64,000 nucleotides of DNA from Macrotis lagotis (GCF_037893015.1 NC_133658.1:889166592-889230591); one strand, 5' to 3'; positions 9,962 through 21,100 are shown, counted from the first letter of the stretch. Numbers and translations are program-made. Notes: generated by a model not told the origin, from the sequence alone.

Positions 9962-10247
9962 TGATAATGATGTTTGTCTTATATTCTTCAAGAGGACCGT
10001 GACATAAGAGAAGTTGTACCATGACATGCATCTGATTTGGATTTCAGTGAGGGGTTGTTTTGCTAAATCACCATCCTCAACTTTTCCTCTGGAGCTATCT
10101 GGGTCCAGTGCCCAGATTTATATCAGGATGACTGGTGATGATCATGGATTTGAGGCATTCATTTGCCCAAGGTCACACAGCTAGAAAGAGTCAAGTGTCT
10201 GTCCAGATTTGAATTCTCCTGACTCCACTGCAGCACCTAGCTGCCCT
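9962..10247 (-). repeat. Long CORE-SINE, tail type A
   Basis: Tail complement 'atgtttgtcttatattcttc' at the left, 'ctggagctatctgggtccag' in the middle, head complement 'cagcacctagctgccct' at the right. Confidence 0.85.
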
Positions 10248-10375
10248 ATTTCACTGAACAGGCAGATGACATTTCTTGATGTACCATACTCTTATAGAGA
10301 GGATGAAGAGTTTTCTAGCTCTCAGAGTTGTAAAGAACCTCAATGGCCACTTATTTCAAGTCATTTCTAAATCAA

Positions 10376-10377
<2 letters not shown>

Positions 10378-10413
<36 letters not shown>
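10378..10413. repeat. (TA)n microsatellite
   Basis: About 17 uninterrupted TA units, a potential cruciform or breakage site. Confidence 0.97.
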
Positions 10414-10416
<3 letters not shown>

Positions 10417-10802
10417 TTCCCACAAGCTATCATCCTGTATCTACTTTCAATGAATTAAGACTTTCAATGGAGACTTTCAAGACCTTTCCTAGAATCTCTA
10501 CTTTGAGAGAGGGCCAAAATCCTCCCCAACCCAACTTTGGATAGCTCTAAGGGCCAGGAAGTTTTTCCCTTATATTGACTGAGTTGAAATCTGCCTCTCT
10601 ATAGCAATCACTCACTGGATCCTTGATCTGCCTTCTAACATCAAGTAGAGTAAGTTCCATCCCTTTTCTAGATAGCCATCAGGTTTCCCCATCCAATATC
10701 TCCAGGCTAAATAGTTCTAGTTCCTAGAACCAAACATAGTACATATGTACACAGTACATAGCACATATATGTATTATACACTCATGCATATATACACACA
10801 TG

Positions 10803-10805
<3 letters not shown>

Positions 10806-10879
<74 letters not shown>
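10806..10879. repeat. (CA)n(TA)n compound microsatellite
   Basis: CA tract 10806-10833 runs straight into a TA tract 10834-10879. The short frames on both strands here are repeat translations, not genes. Confidence 0.97.
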
Positions 10880-10885
<6 letters not shown>

Positions 10886-10989
10886 CTGTATGTATATCAG
10901 GATTCCTTCACCATTCTGTCTGCCCTTCTCTTGATGGGCTCCAGTTTTCAACTTCTTATTGCTCTGTATCTGGCTTTGGTGATTAGGAA

Positions 10990-12085
10990 GTTAAAATAGA
11001 CTGCCCATCTGAAACATGGTAAACATACTGTAGGCAAACAGCTTTAGCAGGGATGATATGAGCCAACCCAGAATGGATCGATTCAGCTTTACTCCCTTCT
11101 TTTCCCAGAGAAACCCTTTCCTCAGCAAAATCTGATTGTTAAGAAACTTCAATTAACTAATGTCCCTGGCAATTTCAATAACATTTTTGAGGAGAGCTTT
11201 AAAATCTGGTCAGTGGAGAGTTCTGGGACAAGGTTCTGTAGACTTGAAGGATGTTACCATTTGGCTTAATAGATATTTTTTTAATGTTACTCTACCACTA
11301 AAGTCACCCAGAATGTCCAGCAGAGCAGACAGATGATACCTGACTACCTGTGGTCATTAGACACTCTGGTATTTTTCTAGTATTTCTTTTAGAATAGACT
11401 CTTGGCAAAGTTTTTTTTTTTTTTAAAAAGCAGCTTCCAAATCTTCCCAGTAATCACAGAATTATTTTCAGTGTGTTTCTCCCAATTAGACATGGGATTA
11501 TGAAATGTTTCCCATCATTAGAATGTTTCTGCTCTAAGGTAATATGATCTTTCTTTTATGGAGGTAAAAATATAATCAGTTCATAGAGTTCTTTTGGAAT
11601 ACCAATTAACGAAGGAATGGCACCCATGTAATTAAGCTCCGAGAAACTGTAAGGTTGGTGGCAATGGTGGTGGGGGGTGAGAAGGTAAATTAACTTTTGT
11701 AGACTCTGTGTGACTGATTCCCAGTTTCTGTGATCAACTCCAGGTAAGATACCTAGCTGGCAGCATGACTGGTTTCACCCAATTAGTGAATCTTGGGAGC
11801 TTTGGGCTAGGATGAGCTCCTTCTGTGTGACCTTTGAAAATTCAGCTTGAATTTTTAAAATGAAATTCTGGATTATAAGACTTTTAGCACTTTGCCAGGC
11901 TGTGGCTATACTGTCTTTCTTTAGCTTGACTAATTAGTTCTCTGTCTCCAGGTTTTGGAGCTGAATATTTATATTAGGAAATTGTATGTGATTTGTGAAG
12001 GGTGGGTGTACCTCTCTTTAAAATGTGGGCATTCATACCCTTATATGTGCTAAGAATGCAGCAACTGACTTTGATGTGTAGTGTG
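10990..12085. other. Repeat-poor 1.1 kb
   Basis: Apart from T-runs (11411-11424) there is no recognisable repeat and no frame over 60 codons. AT-rich, with TAATTA/AATTAA-type motifs (11153, 11606, 11630). It could be conserved regulatory DNA. Confidence 0.4.
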
Positions 12086-12091
12086 GTCTTT

Positions 12092-12183
12092 GGGCATATT
12101 TCTTAGTCTCAAATATTTCCTCATTTGAAAAATCAGGAGACTGAATTCCTAGGTCCCTTCTAGTGCTAAATCTACAATCTTTT
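12092..12183 (+). repeat. MIR3-type SINE tail
   Basis: 'cctcatttgaaaaatcagga' and 'gtcccttctagtgctaaatc' match the recurrent 'gaggtcccttccagctctaaatc' tail of this window. Confidence 0.75.
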
Positions 12184-12224
12184 CCTAAGTCCCTAGGGAT
12201 ATTAGGAATTCATTAAGGTAGTTG

Positions 12225-12400
12225 ACAAGTCAGTCAGTTAATCCACAAGAATTTATTACTACTATTTGACTAGCATTATACTAAGCATATATATGAAGCA
12301 AATATAAGATGCAAAAGACAGTCTCCATCTTCAAGTACTTCACAATCTAATAGAAGACATTATATATAAAAGGGATTTGGAAAGAGCAAGAAGGAGTACA
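12225..12400 (-). repeat. Ancient dispersed repeat ('ctaagcac...tacaaaga' family)
   Basis: 'aagaatttattactactatt', 'cattatactaagcatatata', then 'acagtctccatcttcaagta' and 'cttcacaatctaatagaaga'. It recurs at 16571, 17041, 18960, 31850, 41085 and 56045. The family name is uncertain and the orientation is assigned by MIR convention. 12401-12800 is unassigned apart from purine-rich text. Confidence 0.55.
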
Positions 12401-12804
12401 GACCCCCATAGAAACCTGGTGGCAAAGTCCAAAAAATGAGGAAACACAGTCAGGAGAGGAATGAACCATGGCCAGTCTGGGTCCTTCCCACAATTGAAAC
12501 TCTCAAAGGAAATTTCTGATGGGAGAAGGGGCATGGTAGGAAGATAAGGCAGGGTAGGAAGGGACCAGGTGATGAGAAGGCAGTTGATTCAGGGGAAGAA
12601 AGTTTTTAGGATCATAGATCCAAAGATGGTAGCAGTCCCAGAGAGACTGTTATACAACTAAGGGACTCAGTCTGATAAGATCAGAAAATGCTATAGCTAT
12701 AAGGATTTCAGCAAAGTTTCTGATAACTGTCTTGTAATATCCCTGTAAATAAAGTAGAGAAGAAAGCATTTGGAGAAAGGGTGCTGTTGTGGGGATCTAC
12801 ACAT

Positions 12805-12891
12805 CATCTTTCTTGATAGAATATAAATATTTTACCCCTGTACCACAAACAGTGTATGACACATAGTAGGAACTTAATGCATGTTGACTCA
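12805..12891 (+). mobile_element. L2 LINE 3' end, split by a SINE
   Basis: 'gacacatagtaggaacttaa' followed by 'tgcatgttgactca' is the L2 terminus. It resumes after the SINE at 13036. Confidence 0.75.
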
Positions 12892-13035
12892 GGGCAGCTA
12901 GGTGATGTAGTGGATAGAGCATCAGCCCTGGAATCAGAAGGATTGAGTTCAAATCCAGCCCCAGATACTTAATATTTACTTAGATGTGTAATCTTGTGCA
13001 AATCTCTTCTTTCCCCCCGCCCCCTAAAAAAGTAT
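12892..13035 (+). mobile_element. CORE-SINE, WSINE1-like, older copy
   Basis: Head 'gggcagctaggtgatgtagt', 'ggatagagcatcagccctgg', ending in a C/A-rich tail. Flanked by atgttgactca at 12881-12891 and 13036-13046, a perfect 11-bp target duplication. Confidence 0.92.
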
Positions 13036-13051
13036 ATGTTGACTCATTGTA

Positions 13052-13860
13052 GAGTCATAAAAATTTGGATTTCAAGGGACCTCAATGACTATTTGTTCCA
13101 AATCCTAGTTGAACAAGAATTCTTTCTATAATCTTGTCAACATTGACAACTTCTGATATGATAAGATCATATGATCTTTTCTTTTTAGGTTTTTGCAAGG
13201 CAAATGGGGTTAAAGTGGCTTGCCCAAGGCCACACAGCTAGGTAATTATCAAGTGTCTGAGACCAGATTTGAACCCAGGTACTCCTGACTCCAGGGCCGG
13301 TGCTTTATCCACTGTGCCACCTAGCTACCCAATATGATCTTTTCCTGAAGAAAGAAGAGCTTCATTCCTACCCTATGACTTTTGGATGACTCTAATCTTG
13401 AGGAAGTTTAGCCGAACATGAAACCCAAACCGGCCCTTTCTCAATTTTCCTCAGTGCTCCTGGTTTATGCCTCAGAGGTCAAACAGAACAAAGCTAATTC
13501 AACCACCACACTATGGTTCTTCAGATACTTCAATAAAGGTTTCATGTGCCACCTGAGTCTTCTCTTCTCCAGATTAAAAATCTTAATATGATATGACTCA
13601 AGACTCCACCATTTTGGTTGCCCTCCATTGGGTATTCTGCAGCTTATCAAAGTCCTTCATAAATAGTGACTCCCAGAACTAGACCTGGTACCTTCAATGA
13701 GGGTGCAGCGTGTCTATCACCTTCCTCTTTCTAGAAGCAATGCCCATTTCATGAAGTCCTTAGTGGCATTAACTTGTGACTGCTACATCACACTCCTCAC
13801 TCTCATTGAGCTCACACAGTCCTGTAAAACCCTTGGAACTTCCCCCTTCCCAACATCTGC
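13052..13860 (-). mobile_element. L3/CR1 LINE 3' region, split by a SINE
   Basis: 'gtcttctcttctccagatta', 'ttttggttgccctccattgg', 'cagcttatcaaagtccttca', 'gtgactcccagaactagacc' and 'tgactgctacatcacactcc' follow the order of the CR1/L3 3' complement. It is interrupted by the SINE at 13182. The minus-strand frame at 13465-13650 is a by-product. Confidence 0.85.
13182..13331 (-). mobile_element. WSINE1-like CORE-SINE
   Basis: Complete reverse copy with A-tail complement and head complement 'tccactgtgccacctagcta'. Perfect 13-bp target duplication atatgatcttttc (13169-13181 and 13332-13344). Confidence 0.96.
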
Positions 13861-14004
13861 TAACCATGCATTCTTCTTCTTATACTTAGAAGGCTGATTG
13901 CTTATTGATTGGCTTGTAGTAATTTGGATGTTGAGGAATGTGTCATTGAGTGCCAACTTGAATGGAAGTCTCTAGGGACCCCAGATTTGATTATAGAATT
14001 CTAT

Positions 14005-14190
14005 TGTGAGAACTGAAAGCAGCTTTGTACATTATCTGGTTCAACCCCCTTATTGTACATATAAGGAAACTGAGACTGAGAAAAATGAAATAGTATGACC
14101 AAGTTCACAAAGGTAGTAATGAAAAAGAACCAGAATTTGAAGCTAGTCCCTTTGACTCCAGATCTAGTGTTTTAACACGGTGCCAGGCTG
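14005..14190 (-). repeat. MIR-type SINE
   Basis: 'ataaggaaactgagactgag', 'accaagttcacaaaggtagt' and 'aacacggtgccaggctgcat' are the MIR complement. Its left end merges with L3-type sequence ('ctggttcaacccccttattg'). Confidence 0.7.
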
Positions 14191-14214
14191 CATCTTATAA
14201 TTTAGTTTTCTGCC

Positions 14215-14400
14215 CGGGTGCCTATACTGTTCTTTTTATTTGAAATTCCCCCATCATCTTTACTGATCCAAATCCAACTTTAAGGTCAACCTCAAATTTC
14301 ACTACCTCTGTGAAGCCTTATCTGACTTCCAAACCAGAGTGCTATCTCCCTCCTCTGAGTTCCTCTGATCATGTCTAACTATAACCCCTCATATCTCATA
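14215..14400 (+). mobile_element. L2 LINE 3' region
   Basis: 'aactttaaggtcaacctcaa', 'atttcactacctctgtgaag' and 'ccttatctgacttccaaacc' follow the L2 text 'aaggtcagctcaagtgtcac'. Confidence 0.75.
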
Positions 14401-14465
14401 TTACAAGGTTGAGGGAGTTTTCTCTCCTGGCAATTCCCCATATCAAAGAAATAATAGATCCGGTG

Positions 14466-14672
14466 TTTCTTTCCCTTCAGCTCCTTTCTCCATCTCTATG
14501 TCCCTCCTCTGTCTCTCTCTCCTCTCCTTTTTCTCCCCTTTTCTCTTTCCCCTCCCCTTCTTCCTTTCCTTATCTCCCTTTACTCCCTCTGTTTCCTTTA
14601 CTCGTTCCCTTTTACCTTCCCCTCCTTGCCATTCTCCTTACTGCCTCTTCTTTCCCTGCCTTCTTCCTACTG
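14466..14672. repeat. Polypyrimidine tract (about 205 bp)
   Basis: Nearly pure C/T on the plus strand, with few purines in about 205 bases. Could adopt H-DNA. The three overlapping frames (14409-14808) are low-complexity translations and not genes. Confidence 0.93.
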
Positions 14673-15548
14673 GAAACTTAGGTTTAAAGACTTGTTTCCT
14701 ATCAAAGGGAGGGCTGATGGAGGTTTAATTTCCTTAATTATCAAAACTGATCTATATTTTATAAGAAAGGGCTATATTAAATATTATCAAAATAATTTAT
14801 CAAAATAAAAGTGCTTAGTACAATGCCTGAGACTTGGCAGCTGCTAGCTAACACTTATTCCTTTCCCCCCTTCCCTATCTGCAGGACTTTCTAAAGAAGA
14901 ATTATCCTGAATGACCATTATAAATTCATTCCAATATTCATTACCAACCTTTCTGGCAGATCTCTTATCATTGGTGTTTTGGGGAGCTACTTGGTTTTTA
15001 GAGAGGTTCAATAGGCCACAGTTGTAGAGATGCAGATCACAGGAAATAACTTATGTTGGACATAAAGGTCGTGCCCTTTGGGCCAGGAAAGACTATGGAT
15101 ACAATGCCACCCTTGCACAATGGGTACTGTCTTGGCCGCTCCTTGGAGGGCTGCCCCTGTGGCATGTGTATTGGAGAGTACCTAGAGCCAGGTACTAACC
15201 ATTCCCCAAGGGCCACCCTTGATCAACCCACAATGGAAGGCATTCCAGGAGAGAAGGTCTCTTTTTCCTTTCCTCTTCTTTTTTGCAGGATGGGCACTTT
15301 CTTTCTTTAAGCTAGAACAATGTGCTCTGGCCTGTAATTATGGTTTCTATTCCATGTGGCTGGACTTGCTTGATTATAGGCTGGTTGGCTCTCCTGTTTG
15401 CTTTTCCTTTCACTCTTTCCCTGGGGTACCTCGCCTAGACCTTTGCTATTTATCCTGTCCTCAAGTTGCTTTTTTAATCTGGGAACTTTGCAGGACTGTG
15501 AAATAAAAACCCTAAGCTATTTCAATGCCAGGGCTAGTAGTGAGTTTT
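14673..15548. other. Unassigned stretch
   Basis: No repeat recognised beyond an L2/MIR-like tail near 14810-14860. Overlapping plus-strand frames (15053-15310, 15219-15506) contain Cys-Gly-rich 'EGCPCGMCIG' but resemble no family I know. No start context, splice pattern or codon bias argues for a gene. Confidence 0.4.
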
Positions 15549-15835
15549 TCATCTTCAAGAGCTCTCAAACTTTATTGGTGACACCAATTTCTCCTGCAAT
15601 GGTAGGGTAGGTGATAAGGCCTGGATCCATGACTTCCTTGGCATAGGTACTCCCAGATAAGGAAACTCTCTCCCAATGTAGGGTAGTACCTCCTCTGCCA
15701 CTTGTGATCTTAGAGACAGTAAGTAAATTTTAGGGATTTGCCCCAATGTAACATAGCATATGTCAGAGGTGGGATTTGAACTCAGGTCTTCTTGGCTTAG
15801 AGTTTGTCTCTCTAACCTAATATAACACTGAATTA
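15549..15835 (-). repeat. MIR-type SINE, variant with extended tail
   Basis: 'catatgtcagaggtgggatt', 'tgaactcaggtcttcttggc' and 'aaggaaactctctcccaatg' form a SINE complement with an unusual left part. 15836-16455 is A-rich and otherwise unassigned. Confidence 0.65.
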
Positions 15836-16455
15836 TAAGCACTATTTTTTTTGCAACAGGACAAATAATATGAAAATTGTCCCTAGGTTTAAAAAAATAA
15901 TTACTTCTTGATATCTTGTTTTCACATTGACTAAATTTTTCCTTCCTAAAGAGCCATGCCATATGGCAAAGTATTATTTTAACATAAAAAAGGAAAAGGA
16001 AAAAAAGAGGAAAAAATCAGCAAAATTGATATATACATTGAAAAAATCTAACAGTCAGCTATATTCCATATTGGTGGGTCTCCATCTCTGCAAAGGAGTT
16101 GGGGGACATCTCTTCTCATGTCTCTTCTTTGGAGCCATGCTATTTGTAATTTTACTCTATTAAATTGACTTTTAAAAATAAATTCATTTGTGTGTGTGTC
16201 TGTGACTGGGAAAGGGAGTTGGCAAAGAGAAGGGATGGGGACACACAAGTCCTGCAACTGAGCAGGGGATGTTCAGTGGGATTGGGGACTATATTCTTCA
16301 TTGTTGAAAGGCAAGCACTGAACTGTCAATTGCCTCTAAATTTCAGAGCCCTGGGAAAAATTCCAGGTGCCTCACCTTAATTACAGTTGTAGTTGAGATG
16401 CAAGGTTTACCAAAGAGTTATAGTCCCAGCCCAATACAGTTAAATTCAACAAATG

Positions 16456-16570
16456 TCACAGGGTTGTGAGAATCAAATGAGTTAACAGATGTAAAGTGCT
16501 TTGCAAACCTTAAGGCCCTATATAAATGCTGGCAATTACTATTACTACTGCTAGTGCTGCTACTATTAAT
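16456..16570 (+). repeat. THER1/MIR-type SINE 3' end
   Basis: 'cacagggttgtgagaatcaa', 'gtaaagtgctttgcaaacct', 'ctatataaatgctggcaatt', ending in an imperfect tract of TAC/TGC triplets, as at 48834. Confidence 0.8.
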
Positions 16571-16848
16571 TCCTTTCAATTCAGTAAGCATTTGCTAGTG
16601 TCTATTACATGTAAGGCACTGTGCTAGCCTTTGGGAGATACAGAAAGTTTAGACAATCTTTACTCTCAAAGAACACCAGATTCTTAAAGGACATAGCCCC
16701 ACATCCTAGCCCTGCACCTACTGTTTATGTGGCTTTGTCATGCTGTTCATGCTAGTCCTTAGTCTCCTCATCTGTAAAATAAAATAAGGGTAGACCAGAA
16801 CAACTCCAAGGCCCCTTCCAATTTCATTCTAAATCCTGTATTCCTAAC
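16571..16848. repeat. Ancient dispersed repeat followed by MIR3 tail
   Basis: 'cagtaagcatttgctagtgt' and 'aaggcactgtgctagccttt' (16571-16685, minus), then 'cctcatctgtaaaataaaat' and 'ccccttccaatttcattcta' (16690-16848, plus). Confidence 0.6.
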
Positions 16849-17040
16849 AAGCTTACAAACCAGTAGGGTTATTAAAAAAACAGTCCAGATATCCAGAGGG
16901 CTTTGTCCTGTAAGGCTGCATTCACACTGTCATTAATCCTTATTGATAGTTCAGCCTCTCTTTGTTCCTACCTTTCTAGCAGGAGCAAATGAACGATTAT
17001 AGATTCTTAGCTCCCCTTCCCCCTTTTTGTATACATATAC

Positions 17041-17322
17041 TGCAAATTCAATTTAACAAATATTATTTGTGCAGAGACCTACCATGTGACCAGAGATTAT
17101 AAATATTAGGTATGACACTGATCTTACCCTCAAGGAACTTCCACTAATGACAATTAGATAATAATTGCTAGGGGTTTATATAAGACTATAATGTTTACAA
17201 TGGGATTTTCATATATTATTTTATTTAAACTTCAAAACAATCCAGGGAGATAAGGTTATCCCTATTTCATAAATCTACAGAGGATAAACGATTCGCTAAG
17301 GGTCACACAAGTAGAATGTGAA
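17041..17322 (-). repeat. Old SINE pieces (dispersed repeat plus MIR)
   Basis: 'caaatattatttgtgcagag' and 'ccctcaaggaacttccacta', then the MIR complement 'gggagataaggttatcccta' and 'gggtcacacaagtagaatgt'. Confidence 0.6.
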
Positions 17323-17439
17323 CTCACATAACAAGTCACTTAGTGAATTCATGAAGAGTTAGCCATGATTAAAATGGCTCAACAGCAACAGCTTTCTAAT
17401 TTCAAGTCCATTACAACTCCATGAACTGTCTAGCTGACT

Positions 17440-17830
17440 CAAGTACATAAGTTATCTATGATAGGAGAGAGGTGAATGAAATGAGATGTTTGGGAAGGGA
17501 GAGATCGCCTACTTGAGGAATGGGTGGGGAGAAGATCAGGGAAGTCTTTGGGAGAGGTGGCATCTGAGGCGGGCATGAGGGAAAGGAAGGTCATCAACAG
17601 TTAGGGAAAGGGTGAGTCCACTTGTAGTGTAGAGGTAAAGCAGGAACAAGGACATATAGACAGAAGAGTTCTGTACAAGAATGGGGGAGAGGGAATAGCC
17701 TCATCTGGCTAGATCAGAGAGTACCACAAGATGATTTATTCTGGAAGGTTGGAAACAGATTTTTGAAGGCACTGGAAACCAAAGTCAATCAGCTTTTTAT
17801 GATCTGATACCCTGGAGAGCTCCTAAAGGT
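17440..17830 (+). repeat. Ancient purine-rich dispersed repeat
   Basis: 'gggagaggtggcatctgagg', 'acaaggacatatagacagaa' and 'ggttggaaacagatttttga' echo the purine-rich family at 6985 and 26800. Heavily decayed. An L2-like piece follows (17880-17990, 'caatgtcacctcctacaggt') and then a MIR head (18048-18150). Confidence 0.45.
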
Positions 17831-18332
17831 TCTCATTCTTCATTCACTATTTTTTTTTATCTCTCATCTCTATAAATAGTTGGCTCCCTTAGCTTCCTTC
17901 AGAACACAATAACAATGTCACCTCCTACAGGTCACACAACCTTTCCCAGACCATTCAGCTGGTAGTATTTTAGTCCTCTTATAATAGCTTTATTTTTTTT
18001 TTAACTTTTGAGCTACATTGTTTTGATTTGATTGTTATACTTGAAAAAAGGCAGCTATGCAATAAGGGCCTTCTGAGCCTGTCTTGGAGGCAGGAAGAGA
18101 TGGGTTCAAATGGTCTCTGACAAATACTATGTGATCCCGGGCAAGTCCAACATTCTCCAGTGTGGTCTAAATCAGATTAAATGTAATTGGGAAATATTTT
18201 ACAAAATAAAAATATAATAGGATTGAGATAATGTTAACTTGTGGTTTTCTAAGTCAATATATATCTTACTCTATCCAGGGATCTTACCTGTGATCCCTGT
18301 GCTTCAGTTTCTATTTAAATTTGATACTCCTG

Positions 18333-18479
18333 GGCAGCTAGGTGGCACAGTGGATAGAGCATTGGCCTTGGAGTCAGGAGTACCTGGATTCAAATCCAAC
18401 CTCAGACACTTAATAATTACCTAGCTGTGTGGCCTTGGGCAATCCACTTAATTCCATTTGCCTTGAAAAATCTAAAAAA
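18333..18479 (+). mobile_element. WSINE1-like CORE-SINE
   Basis: Complete copy: 'ctaggtggcacagtggatag', 'acacttaataattacctagc', 'tgtgtggccttgggcaatcc', A-rich tail. Perfect 16-bp target duplication aaatttgatactcctg at 18317-18332 and 18480-18495. Confidence 0.96.
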
Positions 18480-18644
18480 AAATTTGATACTCCTGCTCTA
18501 GACAATTCTTTAAAAATGAAAAAGGAGTCTCTGACCTGTGCTGATGGAAGGAATTTTCTCTTCTGGAAGTTCCTTAAAACAATGAAATCACATAAACAAT
18601 CTAAGAAAAATACACATTTGAATCCCCTCAGGAGAATATGTAGA

Positions 18645-18735
18645 CCCTGAGAACAGGTACTATTGCTCTTTGTGTTTGTAGTACCTAGAACAGTGCCATC
18701 TGCCTCATAAATGATTAATGAATTAGTTGAAATAA
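18645..18735 (+). mobile_element. L2 LINE 3' terminus
   Basis: 'gtgtttgtagtacctagaac' followed by 'agtgccatctgcctcataaa' is the diverged L2 end. Confidence 0.65.
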
Positions 18736-18793
18736 ATTTCAATAGGTTAATGACTTGAATTAGGAAGAATACTTGGACAACATCAATTAACCA

Positions 18794-18910
18794 ATATGTA
18801 TATGTATATGTATATATATGTATATGTACATGTGTATGTATATGCATATATATGTGTGCATGAGAGTGTGCATGCATATGCATGTGTATGTATATATGTG
18901 TGTATATATA

Positions 18911-18951
<41 letters not shown>

Positions 18952-18955
18952 ATGC
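18794..18955. repeat. Compound TA/TG microsatellite
   Basis: Interspersed tatatg, tgtgta and tatata runs over about 160 bp. It lies within an old dispersed repeat (18960-19110, 'caggcactgtgcttggggat'). Frames on both strands are spurious. 19111-19640 is unassigned. Confidence 0.95.
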
Positions 18956-19644
18956 TCCTATTCCTTATCAGGCACTGTGCTTGGGGATCCTAAGATAAGA
19001 GGGGGAAAGTTCCAGCCCTTAAGGTGTTTGCAATTGAAGAGTACATGGATTAGAGAGGCATGAAATGGGGGCAAAATTGTGGATATGAACAGAGATAAGA
19101 GCCTGGAGAACACAATTGCAAAAACCCAAACCAAAAACCTAATCAATATTATAACAGTTAAGTAAGTCGAGTAACATGTCTCTAGAGAATAATCTCAGAT
19201 GCTCCCATCTTCCCTTTCAGTTTCTTAAGAATAAGCCAGAGTGATGCAGAGGCCAGGCAGTGACAAAACATGCTTTGCCATTCTCTTAAAAGGGCCTGGG
19301 AAAGAGCTACCCATTTTCTGTGATCTATAATTTACTTGCAAATCATATGGGTAAATATGGGTACAGCTTCTAACAGAGCACCACATCAAGGATTCACAGG
19401 ATCATCTCATCTATTCCTGACTTGACAACAAATGCTACCATCTCATCATCTTTCCCCTTTATCTAAGCCAATAGAGGATGGAATGACCCACACCCCCAAA
19501 TCTCCCCAGACTCCTCTTGTTTTTTGAGAGCGTATGTTTCAGACCTTCCAAATAAATGAATTATCAGTTTGGTTTTGACCCAGTTATAGAGGTTTTTTCA
19601 AAACAGAATTCTAAACTCCTTGAATGTCAGAACTGAAATGCAGC

Positions 19645-19905
19645 TTTGCTATTCAGTCATTTTAGTCATCTCCAACTCTTTGTGACCCTATTTGGACTTC
19701 TCTTGGCAAAACTACTGGAGTGCTATTGCTATTCCTTTTCCAATTCATTTTACAGATAAGGAAACTGAAGTAAATGAAGTTAAAGTGACATGCCCAGGGT
19801 CACACAGCTAGTAAGTGTCTAACACTAGATTTGAACTCAGGAAGAGGAATCTTCCTGACACTAGTCAGAGAGCTCTCTGTACCATGGCACTACCTAGCTC
19901 TCCAT
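19645..19905 (-). repeat. Long CORE-SINE, tail type B
   Basis: Full complement: 'tattcagtcattttagtcat', 'ctccaactctttgtgaccct', 'tacagataaggaaactgaag', 'gcccagggtcacacagctag' and a head near 'gcactacctagctctcc'. The 'ctctttgtgaccc' and 'tactggagtg' motifs echo ruminant Bov-tA. Confidence 0.9.
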
Positions 19906-20034
19906 TAGGGATATACAAATAGAAAAAAGGACAGGTATCATCCCCAAGGAACTCACAATCTATTGCTTATTTCCTATGGGACATTCTATCACTGAGCCAC
20001 CTAACAGGAAGACACATCCCTCTGAGACCCTCTA

Positions 20035-20115
20035 ATTCTACCTCCTCCTTTTGGAGGAGGAAACTGAGAGTCAGAGTTGGTTAAGTGATTTGTGAATAGT
20101 TGCACAGCTATATCA
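20035..20115 (-). repeat. MIR fragment with short perfect hairpin
   Basis: 'ggaggaggaaactgagagtc' and 'gttgcacagctat' are the MIR complement. cctcctcc-tttt-ggaggagg (20042-20061) is a perfect 8-bp stem. 20116-20690 is unassigned. Confidence 0.6.
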
Positions 20116-20689
20116 ACTAACCAACCAATCAAATAACAATCATCTGTTGTGTGCTGAGAAGCTTGGGTTACAAACATAAAATTTCCCACAAGAACTGATG
20201 AAATATATTTGGTTCTAGTTTGCATCAATTCACTAGTTGTATTTCTTTCCCCAAACATTAGTCCAGGTTTTTGGTTTGTTTGTTTTTTAAAATGATATAT
20301 GCCCTCTATAAAAATCCTCTGCTGTTTTATTGAGATAAAGAAGTGACTCTGGGTCCTTGAAGGCTAGAATGGCAGAATTCAAACACTGATAGATCCCATA
20401 GAGATGCAATATGTCAAATAGGGGTCCAGAGTAGCAGTTAAGTTTGGAGAGGCTAATTTACAGGTGGCCCAAAAGGTGATACATTATTGGCTTCAGCAAA
20501 TCTTGAAGACCGTCTGCCAAGAGGATGCCAACTGACAAAGTCATAGATCCTATAAGTACTAAATGGATGTATAAAAATTAAAAAAATAAAAGCATTTGGT
20601 TAACTATGGGTACATTATGTTAAACACTAGAGATACAAAGACTGTAAAGCAAACAAAGCAAAACCAAACAGTCCCAGTACTCTATCTGT

Positions 20690-20855
20690 TCACTGCATCT
20701 TCTGGCTGCCTAGGGAAGAGCAATACTAAGTTCAAATACTGCCTCAGAAATTTACTAGGTATGTCACTCTGGGCAAGAAATTTAGCCTCTTCCAGTCCTA
20801 ATTTCCTAATTTATAAAATGAAGGGTGGACCCCATGACCCGTAAGATCCCCTTCT
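20690..20855 (+). repeat. MIR3-type SINE
   Basis: 'caaatactgcctcagaaatt', 'tactaggtatgtcactctgg', 'aatttataaaatgaagggtg', ending 'ccgtaagatccccttcttgg'. Confidence 0.75.
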
Positions 20856-20856
20856 T

Positions 20857-21100
20857 GGATAGCCAGATGTTGCAGTGGATAAAGAGCTGTGCCTGGGAGT
20901 CAGGAAGGCTCATTATCCTGAATTCAGATCTGATCTCAGACAGTTATTGGTTGTGTGATCTTGGGCAAGTCACTTAACTGTGTTTGACTCAGTTTCTTCA
21001 CCTGTAAAATGAACTGGAGAAGGAAAAGGCAAACCACTCCAGTATCATGATCAAGAAAACTGTCAATGGGGTCAAGAAGCTGGATGTGACTATGACACAA
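20857..21100 (+). repeat. Long CORE-SINE, tail type B
   Basis: Well preserved: 'agatgttgcagtggataaag', 'ttggttgtgtgatcttgggc', 'aactggagaaggaaaaggca', 'aaccactccagtatcatgat', 'gtcaatggggtcaagaagct'. 21101-21485 is unassigned. Confidence 0.92.

Larger units (their letters stand above)
10290..10985 (-). mobile_element. L3/CR1 LINE 3' region
   Basis: The plus strand reads 'ccaggaagtttttcccttat', 'gttgaaatctgcctctctat', 'caccattctgtctgcccttc' and 'ttgatgggctccagttttca', the complement of the CR1/L3 3' end. Two microsatellites (10378 and 10806) grew inside it. Confidence 0.75.

Noticed and set aside
15555-15962. 135-codon minus-strand frame
   Set aside because: Most of it reads through a MIR-type SINE; no domain seen.
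18410-18883. 157-codon minus-strand frame
   Set aside because: It runs through a SINE at one end and a TA/TG microsatellite at the other. The middle has no family similarity or codon signal.
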